DNA of 64,000 bases, taken from positions 248,001-312,000 of the forward strand of contig NZ_AUBN01000003.1 of NCBI RefSeq assembly GCF_000429265.1, written 5' to 3'. The position numbers and the translations under genes are program-made. Positions 53,193 to 62,323 of this stretch are shown in pieces. A model generated the notes under the pieces. The model was not told where the DNA came from. It saw nothing but the letters and a program-made list of their open reading frames with translations, and searched no databases. This stretch comes from Actinomyces gerencseriae DSM 6844 (GTDB taxonomy: Bacteria > Actinomycetota > Actinomycetes > Actinomycetales > Actinomycetaceae). How positions within the stretch are numbered: the first letter of the stretch is position 1; each line of letters begins with the position of its first letter.

Positions 53193-53230
53193 CGTGGTAT
53201 TCTTCCCCGTGTCGTGGTATCGTCCCCGAG
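53193..53230 (+). repeat. 20-bp tandem direct repeat in the polysaccharide-operon promoter region
   Basis: CGTGGTAT begins at 53193 and again at 53213. The following bases also match (TTCTTCCCCG and CGTCCCCG), giving two imperfect copies 20 bp apart, or about two helical turns. A third GGTAT occurs at 53184. It lies 75-110 bp upstream of the Wzz/BY-kinase gene and may bind an activator. Confidence 0.5.
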
Positions 53231-53304
53231 GCTATCTCTATCCACCTATCCCTGTAGGAGATACGCGACATGCTCAGTTGTGAATCTCGGTCGGTGATGG
53301 CGGT

Positions 53305-54771
53305 ATGACATTCGAGGAACTTCTCAAGCTCACTCGCCGACAGGTTGTCGCCATCGCCATCGGTTTATTCACCGGTCTTTTCCTGTCCCTCGTGGTGGTC
53401 TGGCTGACTCCCGTCTCGTATAAGGCGTCCGCGGACGCCTATGTTCGCGTCACGGTGTCCCAGGACGGGGAGGCGCCGCAGCAGACGGACTCGTACTACG
53501 CGGCGTCCCAGCTCGCGACGCAGAAGGTCAAGGCCTTCGTGCCCGTGTTCACCTCCGACGCCGTTGCGCAGGGAGTCATCGACTCCCTGGGCCTCGACAT
53601 GACATCGGCCGAGTTGTCCCGCTCCCTGTCCGCGACCAACAAGAACAACACCCTGACGATCACGGTCACCGCGACGGCCTCCTCGGCCTCCGAGGCCCGG
53701 AGCATCGCGGACGAGGTCGTGCGGCAGTCGGCCGAGCAGGTCAAGCAGCTGGAGGGGGAGGACTCGCCGGTCACGGTCGTGCTCATGTCCCCGTCGAGTC
53801 TGTCGGCCACAACCCGATCGCCGTCGGTGCCCACCTACCTCGGCGGCGGTATCCTGGGCGGGGTGCTGCTCGGTTACGCCCTGGCCCTGGGGCGCGAGGT
53901 GTGGGACAAGCGGGTCCGGTCCGCATCGGACATCGCCGCCGTCATCGACCGGCCGGTTCTCGGCGTCATCCCCGCGTCGAACGCCATCGCGCACGGCCAG
54001 GTGAATGCGGATGGCGGTCCCGGGGCGGAGGAGGCCTTCCGGAAGCTGCGCACCAACCTGCGCTACGCCAACGTCGATGAGGGCGTTCGCTCATTCGTCG
54101 TGACCTCGGGCGTGCAGGGCGACGGCAAGTCGACCGTCGCCTGCAACCTTGCTCGTGTCATGGCGCTGGCCGGCCGGCCGGTCGTCCTCATCGACGGCGA
54201 TCTGCGCCGCCGAAGGCCCCAGGACGAGGGGAAGGCCGGCCGTCGTCATCCCGGGCTGACGCAGCTTCTCGTCGGCGCGACCTCCCTGGACGGGGTGCTC
54301 GTCCAGTCCGCGGTGCCCGGATTGCGGATCATCCCCGCTGGAGATCCTCCCCCGAATCCGTCGGAGCTCCTCGGCTCCGAACGCATGTCGGACCTGGTCA
54401 CCTACCTGTCCTCGAAGCATGTCGTCATCATCGACGCTCCCGCCGCGCTCCCGGTCACCGATGCGGCTGCGCTCGGTGCGCACACGGACGGGGTCCTTCT
54501 CGTGGCGCGCACGGGCCGGACGACGGATGATCAGCTGGAGCAGACGATCGCAGCCATTCGTCAGGGAGGGGGCACCATCCTCGGTGTCGTCCTCAACCAG
54601 GTGCCGTCGTCCGGCCGCCGTCGTCTCGGAATCGGGGACGAGGTGACGGCGGCCGCTACTCGCGGGCAGGCGCTCTCCCGTCAAGAGGCGCCGACGGCGG
54701 GACGGCGCACGGTCGGAGTGCCGGGTGGCGCCGCCGCACCCGGGCCCACGCTGCCGGCGAGGGCCAGGTGA
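53305..54771 (+). CDS. Polysaccharide co-polymerase/BY-kinase-like ATPase (Wzz-CpsD fusion)
   Basis: 488 residues. Wzz domain with helices at 13-35 and 177-196 flanking an external segment, then a cytoplasmic BY-kinase-type domain. It has Walker A TSGVQGDGKST (267-277), Walker A' VVLIDGDLRRRR (293-304) and Walker B VVIIDAPA (373-380), preceded by EEAFRKLRTNLRYA. Such proteins set polymer length and autophosphorylate a C-terminal tyrosine cluster. Here the last tyrosine is Tyr367 and the 120-residue C-terminus has none, so regulation must differ or kinase activity is absent. Confidence 0.9.
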   Translation: MTFEELLKLTRRQVVAIAIGLFTGLFLSLVVVWLTPVSYKASADAYVRVTVSQDGEAPQQTDSYYAASQLATQKVKAFVPVFTSDAVAQGVIDSLGLDMTSAELSRSLSATNKNNTLTITVTATASSASEARSIADEVVRQSAEQVKQLEGEDSPVTVVLMSPSSLSATTRSPSVPTYLGGGILGGVLLGYALALGREVWDKRVRSASDIAAVIDRPVLGVIPASNAIAHGQVNADGGPGAEEAFRKLRTNLRYANVDEGVRSFVVTSGVQGDGKSTVACNLARVMALAGRPVVLIDGDLRRRRPQDEGKAGRRHPGLTQLLVGATSLDGVLVQSAVPGLRIIPAGDPPPNPSELLGSERMSDLVTYLSSKHVVIIDAPAALPVTDAAALGAHTDGVLLVARTGRTTDDQLEQTIAAIRQGGGTILGVVLNQVPSSGRRRLGIGDEVTAAATRGQALSRQEAPTAGRRTVGVPGGAAAPGPTLPARAR

Positions 54772-55103
54772 GTGCACGGTTCCGACGTCGCACGAATGCT
54801 CTTGCCGCACGCACAGCAGGCTTCGCCGGGCCCGCATGCTCCTCGCCGCAGGCGCTGGTTCGGTCGTCGCGGGTTCCGGCCGGCCGCCGACCACTGCCGC
54901 ATCCGGCCCGGCCCCGAATCGGGCTCCCGGCCGAACGGCCACTCCGGTCGTTCCGGTCCCGCCCGCGGGTCCCTGGGACGACCCGATCACTCGGCCACTG
55001 ACCCCGGGGCCCGTGCTACCCGGAGTCGCCGTCCTGGTTCCGCAGCTTTCCCTGAGGTTGCCATCTCGCGCCGCCTCGACACTTTCTCGACCCTGGAGAG
55101 ACC
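54772..55103. other. 332-bp spacer, possible small coupled frame
   Basis: Between the Wzz/BY-kinase stop and the sugar transferase start. A GTG at 54768 overlaps the stop as GTGA and opens 77 codons (SARFRRRTNALAARTAGFAG, then Arg/Pro-rich), ending at 55001. A different frame across the same bases reads RARMLLAAGAGSVVAGSG and a Pro/Thr-rich stretch, so a frameshifted short secreted protein is conceivable. I find no firm gene and no terminator. Confidence 0.25.
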
Positions 55104-56576
55104 ATGTCCCGCACGCACATCGCCCCCTACGACACATCGAATAGTCCTGGTGCCCACGTGACAGCGGGATTCCAGTACCTGCTCCGGGTCGGTGACCTGG
55201 TCGTCATCCTACTCGCCATCATCGTCAACCACCTCGTGGGACTCGATGGCGGGGGATTCCTCGTCGCCTCGAGAGCCGGTCGCATCCTGCCCAACGATGT
55301 GCTGCTGGATATCGGCTTCGGCCTCAGCTGGTGGTTCCTCCTGGCAGCCATGAGCTCGTATCGGGAGCGTCTTCTCGGTTACGGTCCCGAGGAGTACCAC
55401 CGCGTGCTTCAGGCCTCCGCGATCGAGTTCGGGAGCCTCGCCCTCCTGTCCTACCTGAGCGGCGCCCAGCTGCCCCGCGCCTACTTCCTGGTGGCCCTGC
55501 CCGTCGGCGTCGCGCTGCTCATCACCTGGCGCTGGGGGGCTCGCCAGTTCTTCATCAGGGCGAGGAGAAGGGGGGCCTTCACGCATCCGGCGTTCGTCGT
55601 CGGCTCACGCGAGTCGGCATCCTCGGTCATCGCGGCCATCAGCCGGCGCCCCGAGCTCGGCCTGAGGCCCTGCGGCGCCTTCCTCTCCGATGCCGATTCG
55701 TTCCGCTACGACGCCCAGCGGCTTCCGGTGCCGGTCATCGGGGGCGTTGAGGACCTGGATCGTGTCGTCGATGGGGCCGGCGAGATCACCCTGCTGATCA
55801 CTCCGGCCTCCGGGCTCACCCCGCCGGCCGTGCGCAGAATCGGCCGTTCCATGGGGACGACGAGTCGTCTCCTCATGGTCCACTCCTTCCTCGACGTCTC
55901 CGGCCTGCGGCGTTACCTGCGCCCGGTCGGCTCCATATCCCTGAGCGAGATGCGGCTCGGATCCTTCGGCAGGACGAAGCTTCTCGTCAAGAGGCTGTTC
56001 GATGTCGTCGCGTCATGCGTCCTGATCCTCGCTCTCGTCCCGATGTGGATCGTGGTGCCGCTGCTCATCTGGCGGGATGATCGGGGACCGGCGTTCTTCC
56101 GGCAGACCAGGGTCGGCAGGGACGGCCGGGAGTTCAGGATCTGGAAGTTCCGCACGATGCGCGTGAACGCCGACTCCGAGCTCAGGACCCTGCTCAACAG
56201 GCAGGGGAGGGCCGACAAGCCCCTGTTCAAGGTGGACGGCGATCCACGGATCACACGGATCGGACGCCTGCTGCGACGCACATCCTTGGATGAGTTCCCC
56301 CAGCTGTTCAACGTTCTCGAGGGGTCGATGAGCCTGGTGGGGCCGAGGCCCCAGGTTCCCAAGGAGGTCGAGCTCTACGACGAGACGGCCGCGCGTCGGT
56401 TGTTGGTCAAGCCCGGGATGACGGGGCTGTGGCAGGTCAACGGGCGGTCCTCGCTGAGCTGGGAGGAGGCGCTTCGCCTCGATCTCTTCTACGTGGAGAA
56501 CTGGACCTTCTCGATGGACCTGGGAATTCTAATCAAGACCATCAAGGTCGTCCTCGCTCAGGAGGGATCCGCCTGA
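55104..56576 (+). CDS. Polyprenyl-phosphate sugar-1-phosphate transferase (initiating glycosyltransferase)
   Basis: 490 residues of the WbaP/CpsE type, which loads the first sugar phosphate on undecaprenyl phosphate. Membrane helices fill the first 150 residues. A CoA-binding-like central domain (FVVGSRESASSVIAAI) follows, then the C-terminal bacterial sugar transferase domain from KRLFDVVASCVLILALVP. Its hallmarks are FFRQTRVGRDGREFRIWKFRTM, RTSLDEFPQLFNVL, SLVGPRP and KPGMTGLWQVNGRS. CTGGAGAGACC precedes ATG. It converges on, and overlaps by 19 bases, the GT2 gene. Confidence 0.94.
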   Translation: MSRTHIAPYDTSNSPGAHVTAGFQYLLRVGDLVVILLAIIVNHLVGLDGGGFLVASRAGRILPNDVLLDIGFGLSWWFLLAAMSSYRERLLGYGPEEYHRVLQASAIEFGSLALLSYLSGAQLPRAYFLVALPVGVALLITWRWGARQFFIRARRRGAFTHPAFVVGSRESASSVIAAISRRPELGLRPCGAFLSDADSFRYDAQRLPVPVIGGVEDLDRVVDGAGEITLLITPASGLTPPAVRRIGRSMGTTSRLLMVHSFLDVSGLRRYLRPVGSISLSEMRLGSFGRTKLLVKRLFDVVASCVLILALVPMWIVVPLLIWRDDRGPAFFRQTRVGRDGREFRIWKFRTMRVNADSELRTLLNRQGRADKPLFKVDGDPRITRIGRLLRRTSLDEFPQLFNVLEGSMSLVGPRPQVPKEVELYDETAARRLLVKPGMTGLWQVNGRSSLSWEEALRLDLFYVENWTFSMDLGILIKTIKVVLAQEGSA

Positions 56577-57418
56577 TCGGTCGTGTCGCCCTCGCGCCCG
56601 GATGATCGGCGTCCGGCGAGACCGACACGGATCTGATGCGCCCGGGTGCTCCAGCGTCGCGGCGTCGCCAGCTGCACGACGGCTCTGAGGATCCCGTAGA
56701 CCGCCATCGGGTGGCCGTCGAAGTGCCTGAGCAGGATTCGGCAGCGGGACACCAGCTGCGTCCTGCGCCTGTTCTCGGAGATGCCCCCGTCCCCGGTGCG
56801 GCAGCGCACCAGGACCTGCGGGATGTTCGCCGCCTCCGACGTCGCGAGCATCTGCGCGAACAGCCCGTAGTCCTCCGCCGCGGGGTAGCTCATCGGATAG
56901 CCGCCTGCGTGGTCGTAGGCCTCCCTTCTGAACATCGCCGCGGGGTGGGTGATGGCGCAGTTGACGCGCATCCGCCTGCGGACCGCGGATGGTCGGGCGG
57001 GCTGCTCGAGCCGGTAGAGGAAGGATCCGTCGGGCGAGACGAAGTCCACCCAGGATCCGACCAGGGCGATGTCGCGATGCCCGAGGAGGAAGTCCCGCTG
57101 CTTGGTGAAGCGCTCCGGGTGGCAGGTGTCGCCGCAGTCGAGGCGGGCGATGAGGGCGAAGTCCGGGGGGGCGTTCGAGATCCCGGCGCGCAGTGCCGCG
57201 GTGATGCCGCTGTTGCGCGCCAGCTCGATGAGCCGTAGCGGTGTGTCTCCGACCGCCTCGGGGACGAGATCCCTCGCCGGGCATCGCCGTGACCCGTCGT
57301 CGACGACGATGATGAGGTCGGTCGGCTCCAACCGCACGCTCGCGAGGGAATCGACGAGGTCCTCCCCCGCCTCGTAGTAGGGGATCACCAGGCAGATCCG
57401 GTCGGTGGGCGGCGTCAT
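56558..57418 (-). CDS. Family 2 glycosyltransferase
   Basis: 286 residues, GT-A fold. Nucleotide-sugar motif IIVVDDGS has Asp40/Asp41; the metal-binding acidic motif is LDCGD (Asp94, Asp97). AITHPAAMFRREAYDHAGGYP and AAEDYGLFAQM (acceptor-base region) are typical. ATG 57418 overlaps the stop of the upstream GT4 gene (ATGA). Likely adds one sugar of the repeat unit of the surface polymer; the sugar cannot be named. Confidence 0.9.
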   Translation of the reverse strand: MTPPTDRICLVIPYYEAGEDLVDSLASVRLEPTDLIIVVDDGSRRCPARDLVPEAVGDTPLRLIELARNSGITAALRAGISNAPPDFALIARLDCGDTCHPERFTKQRDFLLGHRDIALVGSWVDFVSPDGSFLYRLEQPARPSAVRRRMRVNCAITHPAAMFRREAYDHAGGYPMSYPAAEDYGLFAQMLATSEAANIPQVLVRCRTGDGGISENRRRTQLVSRCRILLRHFDGHPMAVYGILRAVVQLATPRRWSTRAHQIRVGLAGRRSSGREGDTTDQADPS

Positions 57419-58491
57419 TCCTTCAGGGCCTCCGAGTACAGCACGGTCAGGGCCTCGGTGAGGCGCTGCGGGCAGTGGGCGTCGAGGAGACGAGCGCCTC
57501 GAGCCCTCGCGTCGGCGAGGGCGTCCTCCGAACGGAGCAGATCGGTGACGAGAGCGGCCGCCTGCTCGGGAGCATCCGACATGAGGAGGTCGGTGTGCTC
57601 CACGGCCGCGATCCTGCGCGCGACGATCGGGGCCCCGCACGCGGCCGCGTCGAGAAGGCTCAGAGGGAATCCCTCGTAGCGCGCCGAGTGGACGTAGACG
57701 GCGCCGTGAAGAAGGTCCCTCACCCGTGCGGGGCTCAGCCAGCCCGTCACGCGGATTCCCGCCTCGGTCAGCAGCCGCCTCAGGGCGCCCTCGCCGTCCC
57801 CGATCCAGACCGCCTCGATGGCGACTCCGGACTCGCGCAGCGCTCCGACCGCATCGGCGTAGAACCGCGGGTCCTTCTGCGGGGCGATCCGTCCCACCAT
57901 GGCCAGTCGGCTGATGCCGTCGGGCCGGGGGCTCGTCCGCTCGGGCCCGGGCGGCACCGTCGGCACATTCGGGATCTCGATCACGGGCAGGCGCCGGGAC
58001 ATCGCGCTCACGACGGCCCGCTCGTGGGGCGAGAGCACTCCGATGGCCGCTGTTCTGGTCATGAGGACGCGCTCGGCGAACCGGAACGCGCCGCTGATCG
58101 GGCGTCGGAGGTCCGGATCGTCGAACTTGAAGCAGTGAGGTTCGTAGACCACCGGTCGTCCCATGTCGACGACCCGCGTGTAGACCCCCGCCCAGCTCGA
58201 GTGCGCGTGGACGATGTCCGGGTTCACCTGGCGCGTCCTCCGGCGAGCCTCCTTGACGCGCGAGACGGCTGACCGCGGGAGCGGGACCACGGACGCCCAC
58301 TGGGATGTCGCCGGGGTCTCCTCACCGGTCCACAGGAGGTGGTGCTCCGCGCGCGGCAGCGCCTGCGCCCTCAGCCTGACGGCGCGGCCGACACCGGCAC
58401 CGAAGCACTCGGTGACGTGAAGAACTCTCAATGGCCGGGTCGTTCCGTCGGCCTCGCGAACCAGGCCGGGGGCCAGTACGTCGGCATTCAT
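57415..58491 (-). CDS. Family 4 glycosyltransferase
   Basis: 358 residues, GT-B fold. N-terminal LRVLHVTECFGAGVGRAVRL, PDIVHAHSSWAGVYTR and, in the donor domain, LAMVGRIAPQKDPRFYADAV and HSARYEGFPLSLLDAAACGAPIVA with the E-x7-E-like region. Retaining sugar transferase. It starts 53 bases after the upstream unassigned gene and is translationally coupled to the GT2 gene. Extension enzyme of the polysaccharide pathway. Confidence 0.9.
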   Translation of the reverse strand: MNADVLAPGLVREADGTTRPLRVLHVTECFGAGVGRAVRLRAQALPRAEHHLLWTGEETPATSQWASVVPLPRSAVSRVKEARRRTRQVNPDIVHAHSSWAGVYTRVVDMGRPVVYEPHCFKFDDPDLRRPISGAFRFAERVLMTRTAAIGVLSPHERAVVSAMSRRLPVIEIPNVPTVPPGPERTSPRPDGISRLAMVGRIAPQKDPRFYADAVGALRESGVAIEAVWIGDGEGALRRLLTEAGIRVTGWLSPARVRDLLHGAVYVHSARYEGFPLSLLDAAACGAPIVARRIAAVEHTDLLMSDAPEQAAALVTDLLRSEDALADARARGARLLDAHCPQRLTEALTVLYSEALKE

Positions 58492-58544
58492 CAGGGCGCG
58501 TCACCTCCGCAGTTGAGCAGCCGGCACCGGGATGCCGGGCCGCG

Positions 58545-59462
58545 CTACCCGAACCGCCGGATCCACTGATCGAAATCATAGTGGTCCAGCGCCTCCTGGC
58601 CGGCGGGCAGTGACTCGGTTCGCATGAACTCGTCGATCCTGCCGATGTCGGGTCGGTCCAGAATGAGCACCCGGCTCGGGTCGTAGAAGACCTCGGAGGA
58701 GATCGCGTCGGAGAAGCTCAGGATCTTCTTGCCCATCATGAAGGCCTCGATCGGGCGCAGGGACAGCCCGGTCTGACCCGCCTGGGGGAGCTCGACCACC
58801 GCACGGGCCTGTCCGGTCAATCGGAGGATCTCCTCGTACGGAATCGGGTCGATCGGTTCGAGGAGCGGATAGGAGGAGATCTCCGCCCTGCTGAGGCCGT
58901 TGACGCGGAACCGGAAGCTGAAGCCGTGGCGCTCGAGCTGCTCCGCCAGCCTCGATAGCTTGCTCGCGCGTCCCTTGTTCACGCCGACGAAGAGGAAATC
59001 GAAGGCATCTCCGGAGCGGAACCGGGCGATCTCGCGGAAGGAGTAGTTCGTATTGTAGTTGAGCCCGAACCTCTCGCAGTCGCGGCGGTCGAAGGACCAC
59101 GACTCGCAGACATCGGGTGGCAGCCGCGACGGGTCCGTGCCCGGACCCGACGGATTCCAGTACCAGGAGATGATGCGCTTGCCGGGCCACCGCGATCGGA
59201 TATGGAGGATGGCCGGGATGATGAGGTCGCTGGATTCGACCAGAACCGCATCGGCCTCATCGACCAGATGGTCCCAGGGCTCGAACCAGATCGACGCCCC
59301 GGGCAGACCCGTCCGGAAGTGGAGGCGCCTGGCCGCGCGCGCCAGGAGATGGGGCTGCGGCCTCAGGGAGTGCGCGACGGGCACGCCGCGCTCCATGAGG
59401 CGGCTGACGTAGTAGTTCTCTCCCGCGAAGAAGCCTGAGTTGAGGATGAGTGTCTTGTTCAT
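58545..59462 (-). CDS. Unassigned polysaccharide-locus protein (possible GT-B glycosyltransferase)
   Basis: 305 residues. Starts TLILNSGFFAGENYYVSRLMERGVPV and has KRIISWYWNPSGPGTDPSRLP, DFLFVGVNKGRASKLSRLAEQLERHGFSF and RAVVELPQAGQTGLSLRPIEAFMMGKKIL. The last segment resembles the donor-site end of GT-B enzymes (Glu in RPIEAF, then MGKKIL), and a Rossmann-like strand-turn precedes it. No E/DxD or full GT4 signature is present. ATG 59462 overlaps the flippase stop (ATGA). Function inferred only from context. Confidence 0.75.
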   Translation of the reverse strand: MNKTLILNSGFFAGENYYVSRLMERGVPVAHSLRPQPHLLARAARRLHFRTGLPGASIWFEPWDHLVDEADAVLVESSDLIIPAILHIRSRWPGKRIISWYWNPSGPGTDPSRLPPDVCESWSFDRRDCERFGLNYNTNYSFREIARFRSGDAFDFLFVGVNKGRASKLSRLAEQLERHGFSFRFRVNGLSRAEISSYPLLEPIDPIPYEEILRLTGQARAVVELPQAGQTGLSLRPIEAFMMGKKILSFSDAISSEVFYDPSRVLILDRPDIGRIDEFMRTESLPAGQEALDHYDFDQWIRRFG

Positions 59463-60730
59463 TGGTCGGGGGTGATCATCGTCTGCTGGTGCGGCCGGCG
59501 CCGGTCGGGCGGGCGGTCGGAGGGGTTCCTCCTCATCCGGGCGATGGCGAGGGCCGAGAAGGCGATCTTGGCGGCGTTGGCGGTCGATGCGGCCGCTGCT
59601 CCCGCCCACAGCGCGGGCGCGTCCCCCAGGTAGCACAGGAGGATGCAGGCCAGTGTGAGGCCCAGGGCCCATGCGACCACCAGGAACTGGTTCCGGTACG
59701 CGTTGAGCGCCAGCAGGCCCGCATTGAGCACGTACGTGCCCGGGTCGAGGATCGCCGCCGCGGTCAGCGACGCGATGAACCAGGGTGAGAAGCTGAAGTC
59801 CCGGCCGTAAACGGACGCGAGCAGGAACGGGCCGATGAAGAACGCCAGGACCGACAGCACGGCGCCGACCATCCCGATTCCGATCGTCGCCCGCCGGAGC
59901 CGACGGAGCAGGGCGTAGAACCCCCGCCGCGATGCGATGGACTGGTACTCGCCGATGAACATGGAGTTGAGCGAGGACCCGAGAAGGGACCCGAGCGTGA
60001 GGATGTATGCCGCGGCCGCGAACCGGCCGACGTCGGAGCGCTCGCCGAGGGCCGCGACGATCCAGGTCGGAATATTCGCCAGGACCACCGCCAGTATCTG
60101 GGCGAAGGCGACGGGGGCGGAGATCCTGAGCAGCCGACGGGCGGGATCGGGCGCCTCGATATCGCTGGGCTCCACCGCCCGATAGCGCCTCAGGACCGCC
60201 ATCGCGAGCGCCATCGTGGTCGTCGATCCCAGCGACGAGCCGAAGACGATCATGGACGGATCGGCGGACAGCATCGCCATCAGACCGGACATGAGGGCGG
60301 AGACGGCTCCGTTCGCGATCATGAGCAGGCCGTACGGCGCGAGCGCCTGCCGCCGCTGCAGCGGGCCGTAGAGGAGGTCGGTGACGCCGTCGGCGACCTT
60401 CATGAGCAGGACCGCCCACAGCATCGTCGGATCCGCCCGGACCCACACCCCGATCCCGAGGAGCATGATCGCCGCCGCGCTCAGAAGGAGCAGACGGATT
60501 CTCATGTAGAGGGCGAAGGGATAGCGCTGCCGCAGGGTGATGAGAGTGTTCCTGAGTCCCCAGCCCGCTGCGATGAACAGAGGAGTCGAGTACGCCAGAA
60601 GCGTGGCGAACACCCCGGACTGCGCCACGCTTCCGTAACGCGCGAGAAGCCAGAAAACGAACCACTGTGCTATCGGAGCGATGAAGGTTCCGCCCAGAAC
60701 GAGCGCTCGCGCACCCGTTTTGGAGGTCAT
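59459..60730 (-). CDS. Wzx-type polysaccharide flippase
   Basis: 423 residues, 12-14 hydrophobic helices. N-terminal GARALVLGGTFIAPIAQWFVFWLLARYGS and APYGLLMIANGAVSALMSGL, LRISAPVAFAQILAVVLANIPTWIV are in the style of MOP/PST exporters that flip lipid-linked repeat units. ATG 60730 is preceded by weak signal; an in-frame ATG at 60754 adds eight residues. Last codons overlap the next gene (ATGA). Partner of the EpsG-type polymerase upstream. Confidence 0.85.
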   Translation of the reverse strand: MTSKTGARALVLGGTFIAPIAQWFVFWLLARYGSVAQSGVFATLLAYSTPLFIAAGWGLRNTLITLRQRYPFALYMRIRLLLLSAAAIMLLGIGVWVRADPTMLWAVLLMKVADGVTDLLYGPLQRRQALAPYGLLMIANGAVSALMSGLMAMLSADPSMIVFGSSLGSTTTMALAMAVLRRYRAVEPSDIEAPDPARRLLRISAPVAFAQILAVVLANIPTWIVAALGERSDVGRFAAAAYILTLGSLLGSSLNSMFIGEYQSIASRRGFYALLRRLRRATIGIGMVGAVLSVLAFFIGPFLLASVYGRDFSFSPWFIASLTAAAILDPGTYVLNAGLLALNAYRNQFLVVAWALGLTLACILLCYLGDAPALWAGAAAASTANAAKIAFSALAIARMRRNPSDRPPDRRRPHQQTMITPDQ

Positions 60731-60971
60731 CGCGCTACCGCGTGGCGAAAGCACTCGCCGCAGTTCTTCGCAATGACAGTCATCGTGCGTCTCCTCGATG
60801 CTGACAGTGACCGGCAGTGATTGACAGGGGCGAACAGATGCTGACAGATGCCGGTGGAGGTTGGCAAATGCCGGCGGGCTCCGGCACGGGTCGAGCCGCG
60901 CCGGAGCCGGTGCGGACGATGATGGGGGATGATGGGGATCGTGGGGCCCGGACCGTCGCGACCGCTGATCG
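60731..60971. other. Spacer between the polymerase and flippase genes
   Basis: 241 bases with short repeats: TGACAG three times, ACAGATG twice and ATGCCGG twice. TGCCGG (60869-60874) and CCGGCA (60881-60886) form a small inverted repeat that could end the polymerase transcript. No open gene seen. Confidence 0.4.
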
Positions 60972-62042
60972 TCATGACGGGGACCACTCGTAGGGGAGCA
61001 GGTCTCCGTAGCGGGTGAGACTGATGAAGAAGTACGTGATGATGCCGAGCCACAGCACTGCGTGACGGGCCCTCGATCCGTGGGCGAGCAGGGGAGCGAT
61101 GAGCATCGGCAGGCACGCCGCGAAGTAGAGGGTGACCCGGTCGAGGACGGCGAGCTGGAGACCCACCACCTGCGCGCCCAGGCCGAGGGAGTAGAAGCGG
61201 GATGCGCAGTGGAGCTCGTCGGGAAGACTCGTGGACTGGAGGAACCAGACGACCATGAGCATGAGGGCGAGATGCACGAGGCGCCCGCGTCCCGACCCCA
61301 TGTCCTGACCCAGGTAGGCGCCGTACTTGTCGCCGACCAGGTCCGTCAGGAATGCCGCGAGCGCGGCGCTCACGAGCAGAAGGCCGAGGACCACCCCTCC
61401 GCACAGCAGGACGATGCGCGCGTTGAACGTCGTGCGACGGCGGTACCGGTGGGCCAGGATGAAGGCCGGCAGGGCGATCAGGGTCGACTGGTGGACGAGG
61501 GCGGCCAGGACGAGGAGCGCCCATCCACGGCGGCGGCCCCGCAGGATGACCGCCATGCCGAAGACGAATATCGATATGGCGAGCGCCTGCCTCATGCCGT
61601 TGAACTGGAAGAGGTAGAGACCGGAGAGCGAGTAGGCGCTGATCGCCGGGAGCATCCTCGGGGCGGTCATTCGGATGGCCCCGTACTGCAGGCCGTTGGT
61701 CACCAGGGCGGTGACCACCAGGAACCAGCGCGTGCTCAGCCCGAGGAGGCTCCAGATGAATTGCCACAGGGCGAATCCCGGTTCGACGATCGACTGCTCC
61801 GTGGTATTGCTCCACGAGGCGGTGTCGATCGTGGTGTCGTACATGGACACGTACATGATCGTGTCGGTTCCCACATGCCAGGCGCGGAAGCCCGGAGCCG
61901 CCGCGAGCACGAGGACGCAGACGCAATCGATGCCCCACTGCATCGCTGACGTCCTGCGCGGCCCGTCGTCGGTCGTGCCGACGGCCGCCCGCAGCAGTTG
62001 GAGAAGAATCGTGGCGACGACGGTCGCAAGATAGATGGTCAC
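60972..62042 (-). CDS. EpsG-family O-antigen/exopolysaccharide polymerase (Wzy-like)
   Basis: 356 residues from GTG 62042, with GAGGAA upstream. About ten membrane helices. The early segment FRAWHVGTDTIMYVSMYDT and the later FQFNGMRQALAISIFVFG with LAALVHQSTLIALP are typical of EpsG-family polymerases. It would join repeat units after Wzx transport. It is the first gene of the leftward half of the locus. Confidence 0.87.
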   Translation of the reverse strand: MTIYLATVVATILLQLLRAAVGTTDDGPRRTSAMQWGIDCVCVLVLAAAPGFRAWHVGTDTIMYVSMYDTTIDTASWSNTTEQSIVEPGFALWQFIWSLLGLSTRWFLVVTALVTNGLQYGAIRMTAPRMLPAISAYSLSGLYLFQFNGMRQALAISIFVFGMAVILRGRRRGWALLVLAALVHQSTLIALPAFILAHRYRRRTTFNARIVLLCGGVVLGLLLVSAALAAFLTDLVGDKYGAYLGQDMGSGRGRLVHLALMLMVVWFLQSTSLPDELHCASRFYSLGLGAQVVGLQLAVLDRVTLYFAACLPMLIAPLLAHGSRARHAVLWLGIITYFFISLTRYGDLLPYEWSPS

Positions 62043-62323
62043 TGGTTCCTCGAGGCGGTCGCAGGCCGATCAGGGACGAGGACGGGGTATGAAGACGAGA
62101 TGCGGTCCCGATGACATCAACGAGCGGAGTGCTCATCGTCTGCTGTGTCATAGACGAAGCGGCGTCGCACGATGGGGACTCATTCGACGAGTATAACGCC
62201 GGACTCGCTCGCGGCATGACAGGACCCTATATCGTGACCGCTTTTTCATCTCCCTCATTCTGGCGTTGTCGCCGGCTCCCGGATCCCCGGGGCCCAGCAG
62301 CGGGCGCGCCGGGGCCCGTGCGG
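62043..62323. other. Promoter/terminator spacer upstream of the polymerase gene
   Basis: 281 bases. The AT-rich part (GAGTATAACG near 62190 and CCTATATCG near 62227) probably holds the leftward promoter of the polysaccharide genes. The stretch near 62280-62320 has two CGGGGCCC copies just after the ADP-ribosylglycohydrolase stop. No gene supported. Confidence 0.4.

Noticed and set aside
60790-60890. TGACAG and ATGCCGG repeats as a CRISPR-like or phase-variation array
   Set aside because: Copies are 6-7 bases long, irregularly spaced and without spacers of equal length.
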